Of a stretch of DNA of 6,715 bases, positions 1 to 5,631 are shown one piece after another. Position 1 is the stretch's first letter. The number at the start of each line of letters is the position of its first letter. The notes beneath the pieces are model-generated. The model made no database searches and was not told the DNA's origin. It worked only from the letters and a program-made list of their open reading frames with translations. The stretch comes from Gammaproteobacteria bacterium. Its GTDB lineage: Bacteria > Pseudomonadota > Gammaproteobacteria > Cardiobacteriales > Wohlfahrtiimonadaceae. The DNA is taken from NCBI GenBank assembly GCA_003864535.1, contig BHEQ01000111.1:1-6715 (forward strand), read 5' to 3'. The translations under genes and the position numbers were made by a program.

Positions 1-1003
1 ATCCTTAATTCTTGATTGATCAAGCACATAAGAGCGTATTTGGCTGCCCCAACCGACATCAGCCTTGGAGTCTTCTAAGGCATCTGAGGTGGCGCGGCGT
101 TTTTGCATTTCAAGCTCATATAATTTAGACTTAAGTTGATTCATTGCAGAATCTTTATTACGATGCTGCGAGCGATCATTTTGGCATTGGGTTACGGTAT
201 TAGTTGGAATATGGGTGATTCTTACCGCAGACTCTGTTTTATTAATATGCTGACCCCCAGCACCTTGGGCGCGATAAACATCAATGCGTAAATCCGCAGG
301 ATTTATTTCAATATTAACTTTATCATCAACTTCAGGTGAGATAAAGACCGAGCAAAATGAGGTATGGCGGCGATTGCTTGAATCAAAAGGAGATTTGCGC
401 ACTAAACGATGCACGCCAGTTTCGGATCTTAGCCAGCCATAGGCATACTCACCTTCAAATTTTAAGCTCGCAGATTTTAAACCAGCAACATCTCCTGCCG
501 ATTCTTCTAAAACTTCAACTTTAAAACCTTTAGCATCTCCCCAGCGAATATACATCCGACACACCATAGATGCCCAGTCTTGCGCCTCTGTGCCGCCAGC
601 TCCAGACTGAATTTCTAAGAAGCAATTATTGGCATCAAGCTCGCCTGAAAACATGCGCCTAAACTCAAGCTCTTCGACACTTTTTTGGGATTGGTTTAGA
701 TCGATAATTACCTGCGCAACAGTTGCCTCATCTTGCTCCATCTCGCCTAATTCTAATAATTCTTTAGCATCTGTTAATGCGGAATCCAAGCTTAGAATGC
801 CATTGACAATATTCTCAAGAATTACGCGTTCACGCCCTAAATTTTGGGCATTTTCAGCATTATTCCAGATGTTTGGATCTTCAAGCTCACGCGTTACTTC
901 AACAAGGCGCTCAGCTTTAAGATCAAAGTCAAAGATACCCCCGAAGTTGATTAACACGCTGTGATAAATCACTAATTTGAGTGTAGTAAGGATTAAGTTC
1001 CAT
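1..1003 (-). CDS. prfB: Peptide chain release factor 2 (RF2), 3' end cut by window, made by programmed +1 frameshift
   Basis: RF2 reads UGA and UAA stop codons in the ribosomal A site and triggers peptide release. Translation starts at the ATG at 1003-1001; an in-frame TAA at 1009-1007 rules out an earlier start. After 24 codons the zero frame meets TGA (931-929). Reading resumes in the +1 frame at GAC (930-928) and stays open to base 1, giving 334 visible residues. The E. coli protein has about 365, so roughly 30 C-terminal residues lie outside; the visible end, SRIKD, matches the family. The stop-recognition tripeptide SPF is at residues 204-206 and the catalytic GGQ at 249-251 (bases 250-258), within GAGGQHINKT. 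The residue corresponding to E. coli K-12 Thr246 is Ala here, the commoner form in bacteria. The usual downstream partner lysS is beyond the window. The Shine-Dalgarno is weak: GGAA about 11 bases upstream. Confidence 0.97.
928..943 (-). promoter_or_regulatory. prfB programmed +1 frameshift site (CGGGGG TAT CTT TGA C)
   Basis: On the minus strand the sequence is CGG GGG TAT CTT TGA C. The slippery CTT codon is followed by an in-frame TGA in the poor C context, with an internal Shine-Dalgarno-like G-run one codon (TAT) before CTT. The spacing is the same as in E. coli, which has AGG GGG TAT CTT TGA C. In the known mechanism, scarce RF2 lets the ribosome pause at UGA and slip to UUU/GAC, so RF2 limits its own synthesis. 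Both reading frames were followed by hand and the protein is continuous only with the +1 shift. This is therefore regulation, not a broken gene. Confidence 0.95.
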
Positions 1004-1023
1004 GTTTTATAGTATTCCAAGAG

Positions 1024-1051
1024 TTTATAATAAAATTATTAATGTATTCAA
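1024..1051 (-). promoter_or_regulatory. Candidate prfB promoter
   Basis: On the minus strand a TTGAAT -35 (1051-1046) and a TATAAA -10 (1029-1024) are separated by 16 bases. They sit just downstream of the trxA terminator, where prfB would need its own start. The predicted transcript would begin near 1017, leaving a leader of only about 14 bases. The region is very AT-rich, so a chance match is possible. Confidence 0.35.
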
Positions 1052-1079
1052 AAACAGAAAAGGCAGAGATTCTGCCTTT
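1051..1079 (-). terminator. Intrinsic terminator of trxA
   Basis: Read on the minus strand, a perfect 9-bp stem AAAGGCAGA / TCTGCCTTT (1079-1071 with 1067-1059) closes a 3-base loop. It is followed by a T-rich tail, TTTTCTGTTTTT (1062-1051). It lies 35 bases past the trxA stop and upstream of prfB, so it should separate the two transcripts. On the plus strand the bases after the stem are only moderately T-rich. Confidence 0.8.
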
Positions 1080-1113
1080 ATTTAGTATCGATTTAAATGT
1101 ATATATTTAAGTT

Positions 1114-1437
1114 TTAGATGTTTGATTCAATAAATAATTTAAGCTGACCTTTATTAAGTAAGCCTACATGCTGGGCATGAACCTGTCCATTTTTAAAGAT
1201 CATTAATGCAGGAATCCCACTAATGCGGTACTTAACAGATGTTTGTTGATTTGCTTGAACGTCAAATTTGACAACTTTTAGTTTGCCCGCATATTCAGTT
1301 GCAGCATCAACAATAATCGGTCCAATTGCTTTACAAGGACCACACCATTCTGCCCAAAAATCAACTAAAACAGGAAGCTCTGCTTGTAGAACATCTACGT
1401 CAAAACTTGTATCTGTAGCATTGATTAAATTACTCAT
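1114..1437 (-). CDS. trxA: Thioredoxin 1
   Basis: This is a small cytoplasmic dithiol carrier that reduces protein disulfides and donates electrons to enzymes such as ribonucleotide reductase; thioredoxin reductase regenerates it. The protein has 107 residues, the usual length, with one thioredoxin fold. The active site WCGPC is at residues 31-35, with redox Cys32 and Cys35. The buried Asp26, Lys57, Pro40 and cis-Pro76 (in GIPAL) fall at the same numbers as in E. coli TrxA. A small deviation is FDVQAN at 58-63, where E. coli has LNIDQN, so the Asp61 position is Gln. The start is supported by AAGAGG (1448-1443) five bases before the ATG. No signal peptide is present, which fits a cytosolic thioredoxin rather than a DsbE/TlpA type. 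The gene is followed by its own terminator, and no confident promoter was found upstream. Confidence 0.95.
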   Translation of the reverse strand: MSNLINATDTSFDVDVLQAELPVLVDFWAEWCGPCKAIGPIIVDAATEYAGKLKVVKFDVQANQQTSVKYRISGIPALMIFKNGQVHAQHVGLLNKGQLKLFIESNI

Positions 1438-1580
1438 GTTAACCTCTTTATTTCATTGTATTAAAATTAATCAGCACCTATATAAATATGGTTATTCCAA
1501 GCGATATATTATTGGGCACATCTATGTGTGCTTTTTTCTGCATTTAATAAAATAATAAGCCTTGAAAAATCCAATTTATG

Positions 1581-1591
1581 GAGGTAACCTC
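1581..1591. repeat. Perfect 11-base palindrome GAGGTAACCTC
   Basis: GAGGT and ACCTC (1581-1585 and 1587-1591) are exact inverted copies around a single A. It lies about 145 bases upstream of the trxA start. It could be half of a regulator site or a small cruciform; an 11-base palindrome can also arise by chance. No function is assigned. Confidence 0.3.
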
Positions 1592-1652
1592 ATTAAAGAG
1601 AAGCATTATAAAGAGTAAGTTTTTATTTTACTAGGTATTATGTAATTACTCA

Positions 1653-1712
1653 GTAATTAAAAAAGCCACCCCTCCCAACCTCCCCTTTGCATGGGAGGAG
1701 CTATAAAAGTCC
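1653..1712 (+). repeat. Partial copy of the dispersed CCCTCCCAACCTCCCC repeat
   Basis: Bases 1653-1712 align with 5463-5525 with few differences: shared GTAATTAAA, then AAGC, ACCCC, TCCCAACCTCCCC, TTT, a short hairpin loop, GGGAGGAGCT and TAAAAGTCC. Two one-base C-run length changes and a handful of substitutions separate the copies. This copy keeps the left terminal repeat (AGCCACCCC) and the first internal hairpin (CTCCC 1680-1684 with GGGAG 1693-1697). It stops matching after AAAAGTCC: the second and third hairpins and the right terminal repeat are absent. It therefore looks like a truncated or recombined copy. No open reading frame spans it. Confidence 0.7.
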
Positions 1713-1715
1713 GAC

Positions 1716-1768
1716 AACACGGAAGCGTTCATTAACACAGAAGTGTTCGTAAACACGGAGTGTTCATT
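1716..1768. repeat. Three tandem 17-18 base units, each a short palindrome AACAC-N3/4-GTGTT
   Basis: Unit 1 (1716-1733) contains AACACGGAAGCGTT, unit 2 (1734-1751) AACACAGAAGTGTT and unit 3 (1752-1768) AACACGGAGTGTT. Units 1 and 3 end in CATT and unit 2 ends in CGTA. Each unit is an inverted repeat, with one mismatch in unit 1, and the links (GTTCATTAAC, GTTCGTAAAC) are also dyad-like, so alternative cruciforms are possible. The array lies 105 bases before the DUF1287 start and directly after the truncated repeat. It may be an operator cluster, or a decayed or expanded part of the mobile repeat. There are no unique spacers, so it is not a CRISPR array. Confidence 0.75.
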
Positions 1769-1809
1769 ATTTAATATGGAGTCTATAAAAATAAATATGC
1801 TAATTTCAC

Positions 1810-1839
1810 GAAGTAGTTACAAAATACTTCAAGTATAAT
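1810..1839 (+). promoter_or_regulatory. Dyad GAAGTA-N9-TACTTC beside a TATAAT -10 box, candidate promoter and operator of the DUF1287 gene
   Basis: A consensus TATAAT (1834-1839) lies 33 bases before the start codon. No good -35 hexamer exists at 15-18 bases spacing. Instead the -35 to spacer region is filled by a perfect 6-bp inverted repeat, GAAGTA (1810-1815) and TACTTC (1825-1830). A dimeric regulator bound there could activate or block RNA polymerase. The regulator is not identified and the link is an inference from position. Confidence 0.35.
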
Positions 1840-1872
1840 CATGTATTTTACTCAATCAATATAAGGCTACCG

Positions 1873-2478
1873 ATGCGTATTCAGATAATAGTTATAATCA
1901 TGCTAAGCTTGTTAAATCAGCTAAGTTTAGCTAAATTAAGTGATAAAACACCTAATAATGCTGAGCAATTAGTTCAAAAAGCACGTTTACAGGTAACAAA
2001 AACAATTTATTATGATCCAGCTTATATTCGTTTAGATTACCCAAATGGTGATGTTCCGCTAGATAGAGGCGTTTGTACTGATGTGATTATTCGTGCTTTG
2101 CGTGATGCGTTTAAGTATGATCTTCAAGAAAAAATTCATGAAGATATGCGGCAGAATTTTTCTAAATATCCAAAAATATGGAAGGCAAAAAAGACTGATC
2201 GTAATATTGATCATCGCCGTGTTCCTAATATTGAAACCTTTTTAACACGCTTGGGTAAAAATATCGCAGTTACTAAAAATGCCGAGGATTACCATGCTGG
2301 GGATATTGTGAGCGTAAGATTAAATAATATTACTCCGCATATTTTTATTATTTCAGATAAACGCTCGCAAGATGGAATTCGCCCACTCATCATCCATAAT
2401 ATTGGAGCAGGTACTCAAGAAGAAGATCAATTATTTAAGCATCCTATTACTGGGCATTTCCGATTTTTAGGTCAATAA
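1873..2478 (+). CDS. Secreted DUF1287 family protein (YijF-like), putative cysteine-hydrolase fold
   Basis: The protein has 201 residues and belongs by its motifs to the DUF1287 family, whose E. coli member is YijF; the function of the family is not established. Residues 1-20 form a signal peptide (a basic start, a hydrophobic core and a likely cut after LSLA), so it is probably periplasmic. Family motifs in order are DRGVCTDVIIRA (64-75, with Cys68), RNIDHRRVPN (110-119), AGDIVSVRL (142-150), HIFIISD (156-162, with His156) and HNIGAG (175-180). A Cys in a helix start followed by a His in a strand recalls NlpC/P60-type cysteine amidases acting on cell-wall peptides. That link is inference. 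The start is supported by AAGG six bases before the ATG. It converges on mdtD with only 7 bases between the stop codons, leaving no room for a separate terminator there. Confidence 0.9.
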   Translation: MRIQIIVIIMLSLLNQLSLAKLSDKTPNNAEQLVQKARLQVTKTIYYDPAYIRLDYPNGDVPLDRGVCTDVIIRALRDAFKYDLQEKIHEDMRQNFSKYPKIWKAKKTDRNIDHRRVPNIETFLTRLGKNIAVTKNAEDYHAGDIVSVRLNNITPHIFIISDKRSQDGIRPLIIHNIGAGTQEEDQLFKHPITGHFRFLGQ

Positions 2479-2485
2479 AAATTTA

Positions 2486-3874
2486 CTACCTACTTGTTAA
2501 AATATCGCCATCATTTGGCTTTAAAAATGAGAAAACTATGGCAGAAAATAAGGTCGCAACACCCATAACTAAGAATGTATGGTGAAAATTATCAATGAGC
2601 GCACCGCTTGAATAAGTGCTAAAAACATTTAATAAAATAGTGCTCATAGCGATTCCAAAACTCATAGATATTTGTTGGGTTACCGCCATCAGGCTATTGC
2701 CTTCGCTCCCATTATTTTCATTTAGATCAACAAGGGTAATGGTATTCATCGCTGAAAAATGTATCGACATCAGCACCCCCATTATAAATAAAGGTCCAAC
2801 TAGCCACCAAAAAGAATGATTTGGTGAATATAAGGCAAACTGAGCAATCATAAGCCCCATTAAACAGGTCACACTCATAAGAGTGACCCGATAACCTAAA
2901 ACGTGTAGAATTTTTACAACAAAAGATTTAGCAGCTAATGAACCAAGTGCGAGAGGGCACATCATTAATCCTGCTTGTAATGGCGTGTAATTAAACACAA
3001 TTTGAAACATCAACGGCATTAAAAAAGGAATACAAGCAATCCCTAAACGCGAAACAACAGACCCAATAATCCCAACGGAGAATGTCCGTATTTTAAATAA
3101 ACTCAAGCTAATTAAAGGGGTTAAATAATACTTTGCATGAATGCTATAAAGTAGCAACAGTGCGAAGCCTATTACCAAAATAAACAAGGAATTATAAAGG
3201 GAGACAATGTTGTCTCCGATAAAAACTAGACTCATTGAGATTATAGCTAAGCTTGATCCAAATAAGATAAAGCCATAATAATCAAAAGGTTTAGTTTGAG
3301 TCTTGAAATTAGGCATAGTGCGATAGGCACAAATAATACCAATTATACCGATAGGTAAATTAATTAAAAAAATCCAGTGCCAAGTGGCATAAGTTACGAG
3401 CCATCCCCCAAATAATGGACCCAATACTGGACCTATCAAGCCTGGAATTGCAATAAAATTCATGATTGCTAATAATTGATGGCGCGGATAGGCGCGTAAT
3501 ATGGCAAGCCGCGCTACGGGCATCATCATCGCGCCGCCAATTCCTTGAATTATGCGAGCACAAACTAAGAGTAATAAAGTAGGGGAGAGTGCACAAAGAA
3601 GCGATCCTAGGGAAAATAAAACAACTGCAATTATAAAAATTATGCGTGTGCCAAATCGGTCTGCGAGCCAGCCACTAATTGGAATGAGCATCGCGACGGT
3701 TAGCGCGTAACTAATAACTGCTGATTGTAAGCCCAACGCTGTGGTATTAAGACTTAGCGCAATCGCTGGAAGTGCGGTATTTAAAATAGTGCTATCGAGC
3801 ATTTGCATGAAAAAAGCAAGTGCTGCGATCCAAGGCAACATTTTATTTTTAGTGTGATCAATTAGGGTTGGCAT
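2486..3874 (-). CDS. mdtD: DHA2-family MFS drug/proton antiporter, MdtD-like
   Basis: This 462-residue inner-membrane protein is almost entirely hydrophobic segments, as expected for a 13-14 helix DHA2 (EmrB/QacA) transporter, which exports compounds in exchange for protons. The N-terminal half follows E. coli MdtD (about 471 residues) closely. It has LDSTILNTALP at 26-36 (motif D1), GWLADRFGTR at 68-77 (motif A), RIIQGIGGA at 107-115 (motif B), the motif C region GLIGPVLGPLFGGWL near 145-159, and ATWHWIFLINLPIGIIG after that. Unlike E. coli mdtD, it is not beside mdtABC/baeSR and stands alone, divergent from nadV. No clear Shine-Dalgarno precedes the ATG at 3874, but the MdtD-like N-terminus supports that start. 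Substrates cannot be told from sequence, and the symbol reflects the closest named relative rather than proven orthology. Confidence 0.85.
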   Translation of the reverse strand: MPTLIDHTKNKMLPWIAALAFFMQMLDSTILNTALPAIALSLNTTALGLQSAVISYALTVAMLIPISGWLADRFGTRIIFIIAVVLFSLGSLLCALSPTLLLLVCARIIQGIGGAMMMPVARLAILRAYPRHQLLAIMNFIAIPGLIGPVLGPLFGGWLVTYATWHWIFLINLPIGIIGIICAYRTMPNFKTQTKPFDYYGFILFGSSLAIISMSLVFIGDNIVSLYNSLFILVIGFALLLLYSIHAKYYLTPLISLSLFKIRTFSVGIIGSVVSRLGIACIPFLMPLMFQIVFNYTPLQAGLMMCPLALGSLAAKSFVVKILHVLGYRVTLMSVTCLMGLMIAQFALYSPNHSFWWLVGPLFIMGVLMSIHFSAMNTITLVDLNENNGSEGNSLMAVTQQISMSFGIAMSTILLNVFSTYSSGALIDNFHHTFLVMGVATLFSAIVFSFLKPNDGDILTSR

Positions 3875-3917
3875 AATATTTGGATAGAGTGAGGTAGATA
3901 ATCTATATGAAAATTTA

Positions 3918-3946
3918 TTGAATAAACTATTTTAAAAAAATATCAT
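3918..3946 (+). promoter_or_regulatory. Candidate nadV promoter
   Basis: TTGAAT (3918-3923) and TATCAT (3941-3946) are separated by 17 bases, the ideal spacing; the hexamers match the sigma-70 consensus at 4/6 and 5/6. This would give a leader of about 45 bases. A second -10-like TATTAT is at 3955-3960 without a matching -35. The 124-base gap is shared with divergent mdtD, whose own promoter I could not place. I saw no obvious NrtR- or NadR-type operator. Confidence 0.4.
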
Positions 3947-3998
3947 TATAAAGGTATTATATGTATTTACTGAAGTATTTTCTATAAGGATAAGTTTT

Positions 3999-5474
3999 AT
4001 GTTTAATCCAATTTTACGTGCAGATAGTTATAAAATGGGACATTTTGCGCAATACCCTAAAAATACAGTGTATATGTTTGATTATCTTGAATCACGCGGG
4101 GGTAAATATGGGTTTACTCGTTTTTTTGGATTGCAATATTATCTTAAAGAATATCTTGATATTACCGTCACAAAAGAAAATATCGAAGATGCTGATTCTT
4201 TTTCTAAAGCACATGGCGTACCTTTTAATAAAGCGGGTTGGGATTATATTGTATCTGTGCATCATGGGCGTTTACCGCTTAAAATAAGAGCAATACCAGA
4301 AGGTGCGATTGTGCCAAATCGCACTCCTTTAGTGACGATAGAAAGCACTGATCCACAGTGTTTTTGGTTGGTTGGTTGGGCTGAAACTTTATTAATGAAA
4401 GTTTGGTATCCAACTACTGTTGCTACATTTTCTTTTAAAATGAAACAAATGATCGAGCAATTCTTAATTTTAAGTGCGGATAATCCTGAACAAGAATTAC
4501 CCTTTAAATTGCATGATTTTGGTTATCGTGGCGTAAGTTCTGAAGAATCCGCAGGAATTGGAGGAATGGCACATCTGACTAATTTTATGGGAACAGACAA
4601 CATGCTCGGCGTGCGTTTTGCGCAGCATTATTATAATACTTGCGCTATGGTTGGATATTCTGTGCCTGCATCTGAGCATAGTTCGATGACGAGCTGGAAA
4701 CAAGAAAATGAAACCGCAGCATATGCCAATATGTTAGATATGTATCAAGGTTATCCTATTGTGAGTATAGTTGCTGATTCTTATGATTTTTTTGATGCAG
4801 TATCCAATCAACTGCTTGGAACTTTACTCGAAAAAGTAAAAGCCCATAATGGCTTTGTGGTGATCAGACCTGATTCTGGGGATGCAATCAGTAATATTCG
4901 TTTTATTTTAAAACATGCCTCAGAAAAATGTGGAGTAACTATCAATAAAAAAGGCTATAAAGTCCTAAATCACATTAGAATCTTGCAAGGTGATGGAATT
5001 AACGAAGATACGGTATATGATATTTTACGTGACTTATGTTTTGAAAAAGATATAAATTCGCATGGCTGGAGTGCCGAGAACTTTGTCTTTGGTTGTGGCG
5101 GCGCATTATTGCAAGGTAATTATGAGTCGAGTATCAATCGAGATACGCATAGATTTGCGATTAAATGTTCTGCAATTATTACCCAAGAAGGCACTGAGCA
5201 AGAGTTTGTTGAAGTATTTAAAGACCCAATTACAGATCGCAAAAAAAGCTCTAAAAAAGGGCGTTTAGATGTTATTTTAGATAGCAAAACAGGGCAGCTT
5301 AAAACAGTTATGATTAATGAATTAAGCCTTGATAAATCACATCCTGAGAGTGTTTTAAATACAGTATTTTTAAATGGTAAAATAACCAAAACGTTCACTT
5401 TTGAAGAGGTTCGTGCCAATGAGAATTTATTTAAGCATCAATTTAAATCAGGCGCTGAACATGTAATTAAATAA
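3999..5474 (+). CDS. nadV: Nicotinamide phosphoribosyltransferase (NAMPT/NadV)
   Basis: The enzyme joins nicotinamide to PRPP to give NMN, which is then adenylated to NAD; it lets a cell recycle or take up nicotinamide without deamidation. The 491 residues equal the length of human NAMPT and align along the whole sequence. Landmarks are RADSYKMGHFAQYP (7-20, with the ring-stacking Tyr11), HDFGYRGVSS (172-181, with Phe174 and Arg177), GTDNMLG (198-204, with substrate-binding Asp200) and SVPASEHS (221-228). His227 corresponds to the catalytic His247 of the human enzyme. IRPDSGD (289-295, with Arg290 and Asp292), LQGDGI (329-334) and the phosphate-binding FGCGGALLQ (364-372) follow. All key residues are present, so it should be active. 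AAGGA (3986-3990) eight bases upstream fixes the start. No nadM, prs or nadR partner is nearby. The final codons GTA ATT AAA TAA match the edge of the dispersed repeat. Confidence 0.96.
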   Translation: MFNPILRADSYKMGHFAQYPKNTVYMFDYLESRGGKYGFTRFFGLQYYLKEYLDITVTKENIEDADSFSKAHGVPFNKAGWDYIVSVHHGRLPLKIRAIPEGAIVPNRTPLVTIESTDPQCFWLVGWAETLLMKVWYPTTVATFSFKMKQMIEQFLILSADNPEQELPFKLHDFGYRGVSSEESAGIGGMAHLTNFMGTDNMLGVRFAQHYYNTCAMVGYSVPASEHSSMTSWKQENETAAYANMLDMYQGYPIVSIVADSYDFFDAVSNQLLGTLLEKVKAHNGFVVIRPDSGDAISNIRFILKHASEKCGVTINKKGYKVLNHIRILQGDGINEDTVYDILRDLCFEKDINSHGWSAENFVFGCGGALLQGNYESSINRDTHRFAIKCSAIITQEGTEQEFVEVFKDPITDRKKSSKKGRLDVILDSKTGQLKTVMINELSLDKSHPESVLNTVFLNGKITKTFTFEEVRANENLFKHQFKSGAEHVIK

Positions 5475-5592
5475 GCAACCCCCTCCCAACCTCCCCCTTT
5501 ACAAGGGGAGGAGCTGTAAAAGTCCTCCCAACATCTACTTTCACAATGGCAGCAGCAAGTTCTTCCTGCTAAGTTGGGATTTAGGGGTTGCT
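5474..5592. repeat. 119-base structured repeat with terminal inverted repeats, foldable as a cloverleaf
   Basis: The ends are exact 9-base inverted repeats: AGCAACCCC (5474-5482) and GGGGTTGCT (5584-5592). Just inside, CCCAAC (5485-5490) pairs with GTTGGG (5573-5578). Three further stems fit within: CTCC(C)CCTT / AAGGGGAG (5491-5499 with 5503-5510, one bulge), GTAAAAGT / ACTTTCAC (5516-5523 with 5537-5544, one mismatch), and AGCAG / CTGCT (5551-5555 with 5566-5570, extendable by AAG/CTT). The left 50 bases recur at 1664-1712. It has no coding potential. The best guess is a MITE-like or REP-like mobile intergenic element. It may also serve as a two-way terminator or mRNA stabiliser between convergent nadV and azlC. 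Confidence 0.75.
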
Positions 5593-5596
5593 CAGT

Positions 5597-5620
5597 AAGT
5601 TCTTAACTTTATGTTTTTTT
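5597..5620 (+). terminator. Weak candidate terminator of nadV
   Basis: AAGTT (5597-5601) pairs with AACTT (5605-5609) and is followed by TATGTTTTTTT. The stem is only 5 bp and AT-rich, so it would be weak alone; the strong stem of the preceding repeat (ending at 5592) may assist it. On the opposite strand no T-run follows this hairpin, so it would not stop azlC transcripts. Confidence 0.3.
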
Positions 5621-5631
5621 GGATAGAAATC

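Larger units (their letters stand above)
1438..1872. other. 435-base intergenic region between divergent trxA and the DUF1287 gene
   Basis: No convincing coding sequence is seen here. From left to right it holds the trxA ribosome-binding site (1443-1448), a perfect palindrome GAGGTAACCTC (1581-1591) and a 7-bp hairpin TAATTAC-TCA-GTAATTA (1643-1659). These are followed by a partial dispersed repeat (1653-1712), three tandem palindromes (1716-1768) and a dyad plus -10 box (1810-1839). GGAGCTATAAAA (1697-1708) recurs with one extra base as GGAGTCTATAAAA (1778-1790), flanking the palindrome cluster. Promoters for both flanking genes must lie here, but only the -10 near 1834 is clear. Confidence 0.6.

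Noticed and set aside
629..964. 111-codon plus-strand open frame opposite prfB
   Set aside because: It is antisense to clear RF2 sequence and its Ser-rich translation has no recognisable motif; it is a shadow of prfB.
1516..1537. GCACA-TCTATG-TGTGC hairpin followed by six T on the plus strand
   Set aside because: It resembles a small terminator, but no plus-strand gene precedes it and the stem is only 5 bp. It could end an antisense transcript; not supportable as a feature.
1268..1555. 95-codon plus-strand open frame over the trxA start
   Set aside because: Most of it is antisense to trxA, with no ribosome-binding site and no protein-like features.
1578..1634. 18-codon ATG frame upstream of the repeat
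   Set aside because: There is no Shine-Dalgarno, no conserved context and very short length; indistinguishable from chance.
1643..1659. TAATTAC-TCA-GTAATTA hairpin
   Set aside because: The 7-bp stem is almost all AT, and no T-run follows on either strand; it may just be the AT-rich edge of the repeat.
1716..1768. Possible CRISPR array
   Set aside because: The units are contiguous 17-18 base repeats without unique spacers and no cas gene is present.
3360..3596. Minus-strand open frame inside mdtD, plus the frame at 2616-2819 opposite it
   Set aside because: They lie in other frames of a well-supported transporter gene and show no family signature.
5120..5419. Minus-strand open frame opposite nadV, and others at 4018-4287, 4497-4703 and 5062-5268
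   Set aside because: All overlap the conserved NadV coding sequence and are shadows.
5474..5592. Possible tRNA or tmRNA from the cloverleaf shape
   Set aside because: It has no T-loop TTCGA sequence, no proper 7-bp acceptor with 5-bp anticodon arm geometry, and no CCA end; it is too long for a tRNA.
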